A stretch of DNA of 12,182 bases. It comes from JAYQPD01 sp046050105 (GTDB lineage Bacteria; Patescibacteriota; Minisyncoccia; Phycocordibacterales; UBA918). Position 1 is the first letter of the stretch, and the number at the start of each line of letters is the position of its first letter. A model generated the notes under the pieces. The model saw only the letters and a list, made by a program, of their open reading frames with translations, had not been told where the DNA came from and ran no database searches. Shown here one piece after another: positions 1-5,247 of this stretch. The position numbers and the translations under genes are program-made. Location: contig JBJOQE010000063.1 of NCBI GenBank assembly GCA_046050105.1, positions 1 to 12,182 of the forward strand, in the 5' to 3' direction.

Positions 1-43
1 CCGGTGTGGCAGCTGTGTGAATGATATGTCGCATAGAAGGAAA

Positions 44-790
44 CTACACTTGGCGAGTACTACTCCTATTAACACTCTTCATGATGTAATCGTATGCTTC
101 GTCTACTGAGTCAACAACATGAATAAGGTCGAGGTCATCACGAGAAACAGTGGCATATTTTTTATAGAGTGAACCCTCTATCCACTCCATCATCGGTGCC
201 CAAAACTTCTTCCCGTAGAGAATGATCGGGGTTTTTGCAATTTTCTTGGTTTGGATGAGCGTCACGAGCTCAAACAGCTCGTCGAGGGTGCCGAAGCCTC
301 CCGGAAAATAGATATAGACTTCAGAGGCAAATGCGAGCATCACCTTGCGGGTAAAGAAGAAATGGAAGTGCTGACTCTCGGTGACATACGGGTTTAACCG
401 TTGCTCCATAGGGAGGTTGATATTGAGCCCAATAGACTTCCCTCCTACCTTAAACGCGCCCACATTCGCTGCCTCCATCACCCCAGGACCGCCGCCTGTA
501 ATGACCGTGAAGCCAGATTTTGCGAGCTTGGCTGCCAGTTCTTCTGCCTGTTTATACACTTCCTCCCCTGCGCCACAGCGGGCAGTGCCGAAAAATGACA
601 CCGCGAGCCCATGCTTGCGGAGAAGCTCAAAGCCCGCCACAAACTCCGCCATAATGCGGAAGATGCGCCACGATTCTACGGCGTCGCCGTTGGGGTCGAG
701 CAAGTCCTTCATGATGCGCACATGTTGGTATTTTTCTGACGCAGCATCTTTGCTGGTGACCACTATTTTTTTCTTTTTGAGAAGTGCCAT
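44..790 (-). CDS. LOG-family protein (TIGR00730-type Rossmann-fold phosphoribohydrolase)
   Basis: Predicted cytosolic protein of 248 residues. LOG-family enzymes cleave nucleoside 5'-monophosphates, classically cytokinin ribotides, to a free base and ribose 5-phosphate; the true substrate here is unknown. Seen: a glycine-rich loop GGGPGVMEAAN near residues 99-109, an Arg in FFTRK (about 148), and the family signature PGGFGTLDE near 163-171. The roughly 60-residue lead before the core fits the longer LOG-like subgroup. I start at 790 (MALLKKKK) rather than the first ATG at 826, because 826 lies inside a perfect hairpin (815-845) and adds an uncharged, unlikely extension. No clear Shine-Dalgarno; a weak TTGCGC-17-TATTAC pair (798-826) could be the promoter and would reuse the hairpin arm. 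Family sure, substrate not. Confidence 0.9.
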   Translation of the reverse strand: MALLKKKKIVVTSKDAASEKYQHVRIMKDLLDPNGDAVESWRIFRIMAEFVAGFELLRKHGLAVSFFGTARCGAGEEVYKQAEELAAKLAKSGFTVITGGGPGVMEAANVGAFKVGGKSIGLNINLPMEQRLNPYVTESQHFHFFFTRKVMLAFASEVYIYFPGGFGTLDELFELVTLIQTKKIAKTPIILYGKKFWAPMMEWIEGSLYKKYATVSRDDLDLIHVVDSVDEAYDYIMKSVNRSSTRQV

Positions 791-814
791 ATGTTTGGTA
801 ATACAAAAAGCATA

Positions 815-845
815 GCATGCGCGCAAGCGAAGCTTGCGCGCATGC
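815..845. repeat. perfect 14-bp intergenic hairpin
   Basis: GCATGCGCGCAAGC (815-828), a 3-base loop GAA, and its exact reverse complement (832-845). It sits between the LOG gene and the terminator of the exonuclease gene. There is no T-run beside it, so it is not a standard terminator. It may be a dispersed palindromic element or an mRNA processing or protection structure. Confidence 0.8.
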
Positions 846-858
846 CGTGGAGAAACTT

Positions 859-889
859 AAAAACCGCACACCTTTGGTGTGCGGTTTTT
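859..889 (-). terminator. intrinsic terminator of the exonuclease gene
   Basis: A 14-bp perfect stem (859-872 with 876-889) around a TTT loop, GC core CCGCACACC, with A/T flanks giving a U-run in either direction. It begins two bases past the exonuclease stop codon (891-893), so it should end that transcript and separate it from the LOG gene. Confidence 0.9.
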
Positions 890-890
890 A

Positions 891-1481
891 TTATTCCCAC
901 GGAATTTCGAACTGTTCGAACTCGGGAAGCAGCTTTTTATTATAGAGGAGGCGCGAGGTCACCTCGGCATGACACATAGCGCCCGTAAGCGCATTGTGTG
1001 GCTTAGGCTCTTCGGGAATGCCACAGTAGTTCAAAATGGTGTCGAGGTTGAGCTTCGAGCGATGGTTTTCAATAGGTACCACACGTCCGCGTTTCTCCAT
1101 ATGCATCCAGGCAAGAGTGTGTGTGTCGATGGTACGGTGTGCAAGGTCCCACTCGAGCCCTTCGCGGAGAGCTGCTGCCTGGAGATAGTCGCGGTCGAAG
1201 GAAACATTCTGCCCCGCAAGTGTTCGGTCTCCCTCTATTTCCCATGCCCACGCAAGAAAGAGGCGCACTGCCTCGCCTTCCGTTTTCTTCAGAGGATCTT
1301 GCACCTCTTCTCGCGAAAAACCGTTCACCCCCAACGCCTCATCGCTTATGTGTGCCCCCTCCCACACGCGGCATTCTTCGTAAAACTGCCGGGTGGGGTT
1401 TTCTAAATCGATAGCACCTATGGAAACAATAGAATCTCGCTTTGGGTCGAGGCCCGAAGCCTCAATATCAACACAAATCAT
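891..1481 (-). CDS. DEDDh-type 3'-5' exonuclease with altered ExoIII motif
   Basis: 196 residues, a single RNase T/DnaQ-like exonuclease domain. Seen: ExoI motif DIEASGL with D5 and E7; ExoII region GQNVSFDRDYL with D96; ExoIII region PHNALTGA with H162. The family normally reads HxAxxD, but the place of the last Asp (167) is Gly, so the fourth metal ligand is missing or replaced, possibly by E173 in CHAEV. Family members trim single-stranded DNA or RNA 3' ends using two metal ions. Whether this one is active cannot be read from sequence. The start is the ATG at 1481, six bases after a TATACT box, which suggests a leaderless mRNA. It is a single-gene unit with its own terminator. Confidence 0.88.
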   Translation of the reverse strand: MICVDIEASGLDPKRDSIVSIGAIDLENPTRQFYEECRVWEGAHISDEALGVNGFSREEVQDPLKKTEGEAVRLFLAWAWEIEGDRTLAGQNVSFDRDYLQAAALREGLEWDLAHRTIDTHTLAWMHMEKRGRVVPIENHRSKLNLDTILNYCGIPEEPKPHNALTGAMCHAEVTSRLLYNKKLLPEFEQFEIPWE

Positions 1482-1487
1482 ACCCTT

Positions 1488-1516
1488 AGTATAGCGCGCA
1501 GTGGCCGTTCTGCGAA
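1488..1516 (-). promoter_or_regulatory. sigma70-like promoter of the exonuclease gene
   Basis: On the minus strand TTCGCA (1511-1516), a 17-base spacer, then TATACT (1488-1493). Six bases, AAGGGT, separate the -10 box from the ATG at 1481, so +1 would fall on the start codon. The 42-base gap to the upstream gene leaves room for it. Confidence 0.6.
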
Positions 1517-1523
1517 CAGTGCA

Positions 1524-1799
1524 TTAAATCTCTCGTTCGCTTATCACGATTTCAGGCACGTCGGTCTTTTCGCGCGGCCCAAAGCGGCGTTCCACTTCCC
1601 TCATCACTTTATCGACAGATGCATAGCGCCTACGGAGCGCCATAATGCGATCTTGCATGCCCGGAGAATCTTTTGAAAGTATAAAAAGCCCCACGCCAAT
1701 AAGGAGCCAGCCGGGAAGCACGGGCAACACCAAGGCAACGATACCGAGTATAAATACTGCAGTACCTCCGATGCGGCGCAATAGGACTGTCCATCTCAT
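1524..1799 (-). CDS. small PGPGW-type transmembrane protein
   Basis: 91 residues. Two hydrophobic stretches (about 12-25 and 30-43) flank PVLPGWLLIGVG, which resembles the core of the PGPGW membrane family (PF09656 type); the canonical PGPGW reads VLPGW here. The C-terminal half is charged and likely cytosolic, with many Arg and Glu. The function of the family is unknown. I start at 1799 rather than 1811: the ATG there overlaps the TGA of the upstream gene as ATGA, the usual sign of translational coupling, with AAAGG just before it. It is the second gene of a two-gene operon with the Ada-like membrane protein. Confidence 0.75.
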   Translation of the reverse strand: MRWTVLLRRIGGTAVFILGIVALVLPVLPGWLLIGVGLFILSKDSPGMQDRIMALRRRYASVDKVMREVERRFGPREKTDVPEIVISEREI

Positions 1800-2272
1800 A
1801 TACCTTTGCAATTTTTTGCGGGGGCGTACCCTTGTGTCTCAGCTTCCTCCTTAGACGCAAACCACACCCTATTTTCTTCACTGATGGTCCGCGCACCCGC
1901 GCACCACGGCAGGTGGTACTTGGTTCCCTTACGCGAACCAACATACATACCTTCTGTGTTTGCTTCAGGAGCTGAATTTTTCACGGACGCTCTCTCTGGC
2001 GCTTGTGGTGTGGCTACCTCTCTTGTTGTTGACGCTCGGGTGGTACTTTCATTACTTACAACGCCCTCAAAAGGAGCCTGGTCATGTATCATAAGTGGCA
2101 AGGGTGGCGGGAGGACAGCGGTTTTTTCTGCACTTTTGTACCCCAGCCCGTAGGACGCAAGTGCCACTGCAACCACCATGAGCACCACGGGCAGCCCCTC
2201 GGCACTTCCGCCTTGAGCAAACGCCGTGGTGACGTACCCCTTGATTTCTGTGGCTTTTTCTTTTATACTCAC
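1796..2272 (-). CDS. membrane-anchored protein with C-terminal Ada-like zinc-binding domain
   Basis: 158 residues from a GTG start. Layout: a short charged N-terminus, one membrane helix near 27-45 (LPVVLMVVAVALASYGLGY), a Pro/Ser/Thr-rich linker to about 107, and a terminal domain from 109 to the end containing YVGSRKGTKYHLPWC and GYAPAKNCKG. This terminal domain resembles the metal-binding part of Ada, but only Cys124 and Cys145/155-type positions remain (H120, C124, C155 visible), and the expected Cys in GYxPC is Ala. It is more likely a structural or sensory tail outside or at the membrane than a DNA repair enzyme; that is inference. The start at 2272 puts +1 of the TATAAT box exactly on GTG; a second GTG at 2278 is possible. 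First gene of the operon. Confidence 0.75.
   Translation of the reverse strand: MSIKEKATEIKGYVTTAFAQGGSAEGLPVVLMVVAVALASYGLGYKSAEKTAVLPPPLPLMIHDQAPFEGVVSNESTTRASTTREVATPQAPERASVKNSAPEANTEGMYVGSRKGTKYHLPWCAGARTISEENRVWFASKEEAETQGYAPAKNCKGI
2241..2269 (+). promoter_or_regulatory. promoter of rpmA
   Basis: TTGATT (2241-2246), a 17-base spacer, TATACT (2264-2269). Predicted +1 near 2276 gives a leader of about 39 bases with AGGA at 2298-2301 ahead of the ATG at 2315. The promoter lies inside the first codons of the divergent gene. Confidence 0.6.
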
Positions 2273-2278
2273 GAACAC

Positions 2279-2284
2279 ATTATA
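2279..2284 (-). promoter_or_regulatory. consensus -10 box TATAAT, six bases before GTG
   Basis: TATAAT on the minus strand, followed by GTGTTC and then the GTG at 2272. The spacing predicts a leaderless mRNA. A good -35 at 16-18 bases is not seen. The box lies in the 5' leader of rpmA, which is transcribed the other way. Confidence 0.55.
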
Positions 2285-2314
2285 TAGCGTATTTAACAGG
2301 ACAACGAGCGATTT

Positions 2315-2593
2315 ATGGCAACAAAAAAGGCAGGAGGTACAGCGAAAAATCTACGCGATTCAAACCCGAAATACCTCGGCGTGAAGCGTGCTGACGGTAC
2401 CTACGTCAAGGAAAGCGAGGTTATCGTGCGCCAGCGCGGCACAAAGGTACTTGCAGGCAAGAACGTCTCCATCGGCAAGGACCACACCCTCTTTGCGAAG
2501 GTTGCGGGTATCGTCTCATTTGCCACCACCAAGAAGGTTGGTTTCGACGGCAAGCCAATGGTACGCAAGATCGCAAGCGTTACCGCAAAATAA
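2315..2593 (+). CDS. rpmA: 50S ribosomal protein L27
   Basis: 92 residues, a usual length for bacterial L27. Seen: the N-terminus MATKKAGGTAKN, then RDSNPKYLGVKR, and the signature block VIVRQRGTKVLAGKNV followed by GKDHTLFAKV. L27 sits at the peptidyl-transferase site of the large subunit; its flexible N-terminal tail reaches toward the P-site tRNA. There is no long N-terminal extension of the kind cleaved in Firmicutes. In most bacteria it follows rplU (L21), but here it stands alone with its own promoter (2241-2269) and a strong terminator (2607-2636). The start is fixed by the conserved N-terminus. Confidence 0.97.
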   Translation: MATKKAGGTAKNLRDSNPKYLGVKRADGTYVKESEVIVRQRGTKVLAGKNVSIGKDHTLFAKVAGIVSFATTKKVGFDGKPMVRKIASVTAK

Positions 2594-2606
2594 CTCCACT
2601 AAATAT

Positions 2607-2636
2607 GAAAAAGCTCCGCCACAGCGGAGCTTTTTC
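2607..2636 (+). terminator. intrinsic terminator of rpmA
   Basis: A 13-bp stem (2607-2619 with 2624-2636), loop CACA, GC core GCTCCGC, with TTTTT at the 3' side of the stem. It lies 13 bases after the rpmA stop. Confidence 0.92.
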
Positions 2637-2652
2637 GTTTTTGATTCGGCTG

Positions 2653-2661
2653 TGCTACAGT
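2653..2661 (+). promoter_or_regulatory. possible extended -10 promoter for the 2684 gene
   Basis: TGCTACAGT reads as TGn plus a TACAGT -10 box. A matching -35 would overlap the rpmA terminator and is poor. It is supported mainly by position, between that terminator and the ribosome binding site at 2671. Confidence 0.35.
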
Positions 2662-2683
2662 ACCCGCAGCAAAGGAGGTTCCC

Positions 2684-3193
2684 TTGAAACATCTACAGCC
2701 AAAACGTCGAAAAAAGCTGCGCGAGCAGAACATCCGAGCATTCACACAAAAGGGCTTGCTTGGACTTATGCAGACCGCGACATCACTTGGTGTACCAGAT
2801 GCGAGGGGCTATGTGTGCCTTGAACTGGGAAGTGGATCTATTATTGATCCGGAAGGTCATATCGCACGAATGAAGCAAGCTATGGGCATCACACCATCAG
2901 CTACTGATGCACTTTTTGCCTATCTCGGTGACAACCACGCATCACTCTATGTGGGTTTCCTCCCAGGACAGAAACCCTCCCGTGTGCACCCGCAGATCTG
3001 GCTTCACCGCTTTGTGCGCGCAATGCCACGAATGCACCTCGAGACACTACGCTTCGTGGATGCACTCTTCCTGGAAATGATGCGCATCACCATGGCCATC
3101 GGTCGCACTCACTACCCAGAACCTGAACTTGAGTCAGTGCCACCAATTACTTGGGACGAGCTTCTGCCGCACAAAGAACGCACCTTGCATTGA
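2684..3193 (+). CDS. hypothetical protein, 169 residues, unrecognised family
   Basis: The TTG start is set by a near-perfect Shine-Dalgarno AAAGGAGG (2671-2678) five bases before it, and by the absence of any in-frame ATG near the front. The protein begins very basic (KHLQPKRRKKLREQ), shows no signal peptide or membrane helix, and appears mostly helical in the second half (IWLHRFVRAMPRMHLETLRF). Several His and Met residues stand out (HPQIWLHRF, FLEMMRITMAIGRTHYPEP) but form no motif I know. It is a monocistronic unit: rpmA terminator upstream, own terminator at 3201-3228. It could be nucleic-acid binding because of the basic start, but that is only a guess. Confidence 0.8.
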   Translation: MKHLQPKRRKKLREQNIRAFTQKGLLGLMQTATSLGVPDARGYVCLELGSGSIIDPEGHIARMKQAMGITPSATDALFAYLGDNHASLYVGFLPGQKPSRVHPQIWLHRFVRAMPRMHLETLRFVDALFLEMMRITMAIGRTHYPEPELESVPPITWDELLPHKERTLH

Positions 3194-3200
3194 ACTCCCA

Positions 3201-3228
3201 CCGCCCCGTATCCTCGGGGCGGTTTTTT
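3201..3228 (+). terminator. intrinsic terminator of the 2684 gene
   Basis: Stem CCGCCCCG (3201-3208) pairs with CGGGGCGG (3215-3222), loop TATCCT, then six T. It starts eight bases after the TGA. The converging cyclophilin gene ends at 3252, but the stem has no U-run in that direction. Confidence 0.93.
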
Positions 3229-3251
3229 GTTGCATGCAGTGGTAGTAAAAA

Positions 3252-3983
3252 CTACTCCTTCACTGCGACCTTGGTGAGTACCACGGGCTCTAGGGGTACA
3301 TCGCGTTCGTTGCGAGGCACGAGCGAGATCTTGTCGACAATGCTCATGTCGGACACCACACGGCCAAACACGGGATGCTTGCCGTCGAGGTAGGTGTTGG
3401 GTACCAAGTTTATGAAAAACTGGCTGCCGCCGGTGTTGGGGCCAGAGTTTGCCATCGAGAGTGTGCCGCGTACGTTTGAAAGCCCAGGCGCAAACTCGTC
3501 CTTAATGGCATAGCCTGGTCCACCTTGGCCATAGCGTGAAGCGTCTTCGCTCTTGGTGTTTGGGTCTCCTCCTTGGACCATAAAGCCATCAATTACACGA
3601 TGGAACTTCGTGCCGTTGTAGAAACCTTCCTTCACGAGCTTCAAGAAGTTCCCTGCCGTAACCGGCATGGTATCCATAAAGAGCTCAATGGAAATATCAC
3701 CTTGTGAGGTACTCATGGTGATGACAGGGTTTGGTGTCGCTTGATTCATAGATGCTTCGTTAGGGTTAGTATTTTGGGCGTTTGGCACTTCTGGTTCTTT
3801 CTTCGTGTCTGTCGGAACTTTGTCGGCATTTTTAAGTGCGAATGGCACTTCCACGTCTTCGTAGGTTTCAACCGCAGTGAGGCGACTGAGTTCTCCATTT
3901 TGCCATGCCACAAATGTGGCGAGGCCACTGATAACCACAATCGTGACGAGAAACGCGATAATGATTTGTTTGTAGTCAGACAT
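3252..3983 (-). CDS. membrane-anchored cyclophilin-type peptidyl-prolyl isomerase
   Basis: 243 residues. An N-terminal membrane anchor (about 7-27, IIIAFLVTIVVISGLATFVAW) is followed by a charged, Asn/Pro-rich linker (about 35-85) and a complete cyclophilin domain (about 86-241). Seen: FHRVIDGFMVQGGDP with the catalytic-type Arg129 and Gln137, GTLSMANSGPNTGGSQFFI (174-191), and LDGKHPVFGRVV (199-210). Cyclophilins speed cis-trans isomerisation of peptidyl-proline bonds; the anchor implies action on exported proteins outside the membrane. The position of the cyclosporin-contact Trp is Tyr198. It follows rplI by 11 bases with no strong Shine-Dalgarno, so it is probably expressed with it. Start at the ATG before the short SDYKQ leader. 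Confidence 0.93.
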   Translation of the reverse strand: MSDYKQIIIAFLVTIVVISGLATFVAWQNGELSRLTAVETYEDVEVPFALKNADKVPTDTKKEPEVPNAQNTNPNEASMNQATPNPVITMSTSQGDISIELFMDTMPVTAGNFLKLVKEGFYNGTKFHRVIDGFMVQGGDPNTKSEDASRYGQGGPGYAIKDEFAPGLSNVRGTLSMANSGPNTGGSQFFINLVPNTYLDGKHPVFGRVVSDMSIVDKISLVPRNERDVPLEPVVLTKVAVKE

Positions 3984-3994
3984 AGGTATGTTTC

Positions 3995-4435
3995 TTATGC
4001 GCGTACCACCTCGATGGTTACCTCCCCTTCGCGGCCACCAGAGGCAAGCTTAATCGTGTGAGCACCAAGCGACTTAATGGGTGTATCAATCACAATCGCT
4101 CGCTCCTCAACCTCAATCCCCTTTACCTTAAAGGCCGCCACGATATCGTCGGCATGTACGGCTCGGTAGAGGTGGCCTTCGTCGTTTGCTTCTGCACTAA
4201 CCTCTGGCGCTGCGTCCTTCGCGTTCTTAAGTGCATCATCAAAGGCTTTGTCGGTTGCCGCCATCTCAAGGGCATGCTTTGCCTTCTGCGCCTCAAGGCG
4301 CTTCAACACCTCTGGGGTTGCGCGCTCTCCCAACCGACGAGGAATAAGGAAGTTAAGGGCATGGCCGTCGGGCACATCCTTCACTTCGTACTTGCGACCA
4401 ATCCGCGGAACATCTTTGAGCAAAATGACTTTCAT
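3995..4435 (-). CDS. rplI: 50S ribosomal protein L9
   Basis: 146 residues, the normal length. Seen: N-terminal MKVILLKDVPRIGRKYEVKD, the NFLIPRRLGERAT segment that ends the first domain, a long charged connecting helix (about 40-75), and a C-terminal RNA-binding domain from about 85 (YRAVHADDIVAAFK) to EVTIEVVRA. L9 binds 23S rRNA near the L1 stalk and helps keep the reading frame. It is absent from some CPR groups, so its presence helps place the genome. It is the first gene of an operon with the anchored cyclophilin. It starts directly after ATTTCTAACGGG, half of an inverted repeat shared with the divergent gene at 4511. Confidence 0.96.
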   Translation of the reverse strand: MKVILLKDVPRIGRKYEVKDVPDGHALNFLIPRRLGERATPEVLKRLEAQKAKHALEMAATDKAFDDALKNAKDAAPEVSAEANDEGHLYRAVHADDIVAAFKVKGIEVEERAIVIDTPIKSLGAHTIKLASGGREGEVTIEVVRA

Positions 4436-4504
4436 CCCGTTAGAAATTAACTTGTATGTATCGTGATATGTAGAAACCTATAGTCCCGCTATTTCTAACA
4501 GGAT
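4434..4504. repeat. 14-bp inverted repeat bracketing the rplI/4511 divergent promoter region
   Basis: ATTTCTAACAGGAT (4491-4504, plus) and ATTTCTAACGGGAT (4434-4447, minus) match at 13 of 14 bases. Each copy sits directly upstream of its gene: the minus copy runs into the rplI ATG and the plus copy carries the AGGA that serves the 4511 start. It could be a shared leader or translational operator, or an operator for one regulator. Confidence 0.6.
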
Positions 4505-4510
4505 TCATAG

Positions 4511-4975
4511 ATGCCTATGATAACGAATAACGAGTTTTTTTCAAAGTTTGACGGAGCGAACAAAACACGGTATTACGATATGAGAATAGCACCGGAGGAA
4601 CGCATGAAAACCCCACAAAGCCTTACCGACATTATCGCCATACTGACGCGCACAGAGCCAGCAGATGAATCGAAACTTGATGACAAGCCGCCCAAACGTG
4701 CCGTGAATGCACGCTATGTCGGAGAAGCTCCACTTCCCCTCCGACACTTGTGGAATGAGTATGTGACTCTCAGCACTCTGGTTAAGAGCCACGTCGCAGA
4801 TGAACTCACGTGTCAGATGCATCACTTAGTGGCGGACATGGTCATTCTCGGTCTTCGCGACGTCTACGGTACACGTTTTGAGGAGCGGGACACGTTCTTT
4901 ATTACGGCAGGATGGCATGTATATCTCTTAGCGGCCCGCCAGAAAGCCCAAAAGCAGCAAGCGTCATTGCACTGA
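4511..4975 (+). CDS. hypothetical protein, 154 residues, unrecognised family
   Basis: AGGA (4500-4503) lies seven bases before the ATG, which favours this start over the Met two codons later. There is no signal peptide or membrane helix; the composition is ordinary for a soluble protein. Seen: a charged N-terminal third with YYDMRIAPEERMKTPQSL, then an apparently helical region LPLRHLWNEYVTLSTLVKS, two His in QMHHLVADMV, and a basic Gln-rich end (ARQKAQKQQ). No known motif. It is transcribed away from rplI, ends in a strong terminator, and marks the left border of the RHS-rich region. It may be chromosomal rather than part of the accessory block. Confidence 0.75.
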   Translation: MPMITNNEFFSKFDGANKTRYYDMRIAPEERMKTPQSLTDIIAILTRTEPADESKLDDKPPKRAVNARYVGEAPLPLRHLWNEYVTLSTLVKSHVADELTCQMHHLVADMVILGLRDVYGTRFEERDTFFITAGWHVYLLAARQKAQKQQASLH

Positions 4976-4979
4976 ACGC

Positions 4980-5010
4980 AAAGCCGCGGAACGCATTCCG
5001 CGGCTTTTTT
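4980..5010. terminator. intrinsic terminator, probably shared by converging units
   Basis: A 12-bp stem AAAGCCGCGGAA (4980-4991) with its complement (4996-5007), loop CGCA, then T through 5010. It follows the 4511 stop by four bases. The RHS remnant on the other strand ends at 5010, so the AAA flank may also end leftward transcripts. Confidence 0.9.
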
Positions 5011-5239
5011 TATTCACTCTGCACCTCCCCATACGGATGATACTCCAGTGTCTGCACTGCATTCCCCTGCTTGTTGGCGACGATGTGGGTGGAGCCTAGG
5101 TGGTCTTTGAGTATGTATGAGTCTGTTGACACAGCTCCACTACGCTCTTCCATAGTTCATTCCGATAGTTCCAGGTGTTAGTGAAGCCATTTCCGGAGAG
5201 AAGATTGCCGTTGTTGTCGTATGTTTGGGTGATGTGCAT
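5010..5239 (-). pseudogene. decayed RHS core fragment
   Basis: A remnant of an RHS C-terminal core, recognised by similarity to the intact gene to the right. Reading leftward it encodes TYDNNGNLLSGNGFTNTW and NYRNELWK, then jumps, in a different frame, to SYILKDHLGSTHIVANK and LEYHPYGEVQS, ending at TAA 5010-5012. Bases 5019-5147 match 8465-8593 with 2 mismatches; bases 5148-5230 match 8763-8845 with 14 mismatches in 83. The 169 bases between (8594-8762) are missing, and the junction falls in short similar sequence (CCACTnCGCT) present on both sides. The deletion breaks the frame, so no full product is made. The ATG at 5237-5239 would give only a short out-of-frame peptide. Confidence 0.88.
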
Positions 5240-5247
5240 ACATCACC
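5228..5247. repeat. short hairpin at the junction of two gene remnants
   Basis: GGTGATGT (5228-5235) and ACATCACC (5240-5247) form an 8-bp stem with loop GCAT. It covers the stop of the broken membrane-protein gene and the edge of the RHS homology. It has no T-run, so it is not a standard terminator; it may mark a recombination joint. Confidence 0.45.

Noticed and set aside
381..815. A 144-codon plus-strand ORF
   Set aside because: It is the complement of the conserved LOG gene, has no protein-like motif, and crosses the gene's start.
788..826. ATG at 826 as start of the LOG gene
   Set aside because: It lies within the 815-845 hairpin and would add an atypical leader; the ATG at 790 begins a usual basic N-terminus.
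879..1406. A 175-codon plus-strand ORF
   Set aside because: It is antisense to the exonuclease, whose motifs are clear; it starts within the terminator and shows no family features.
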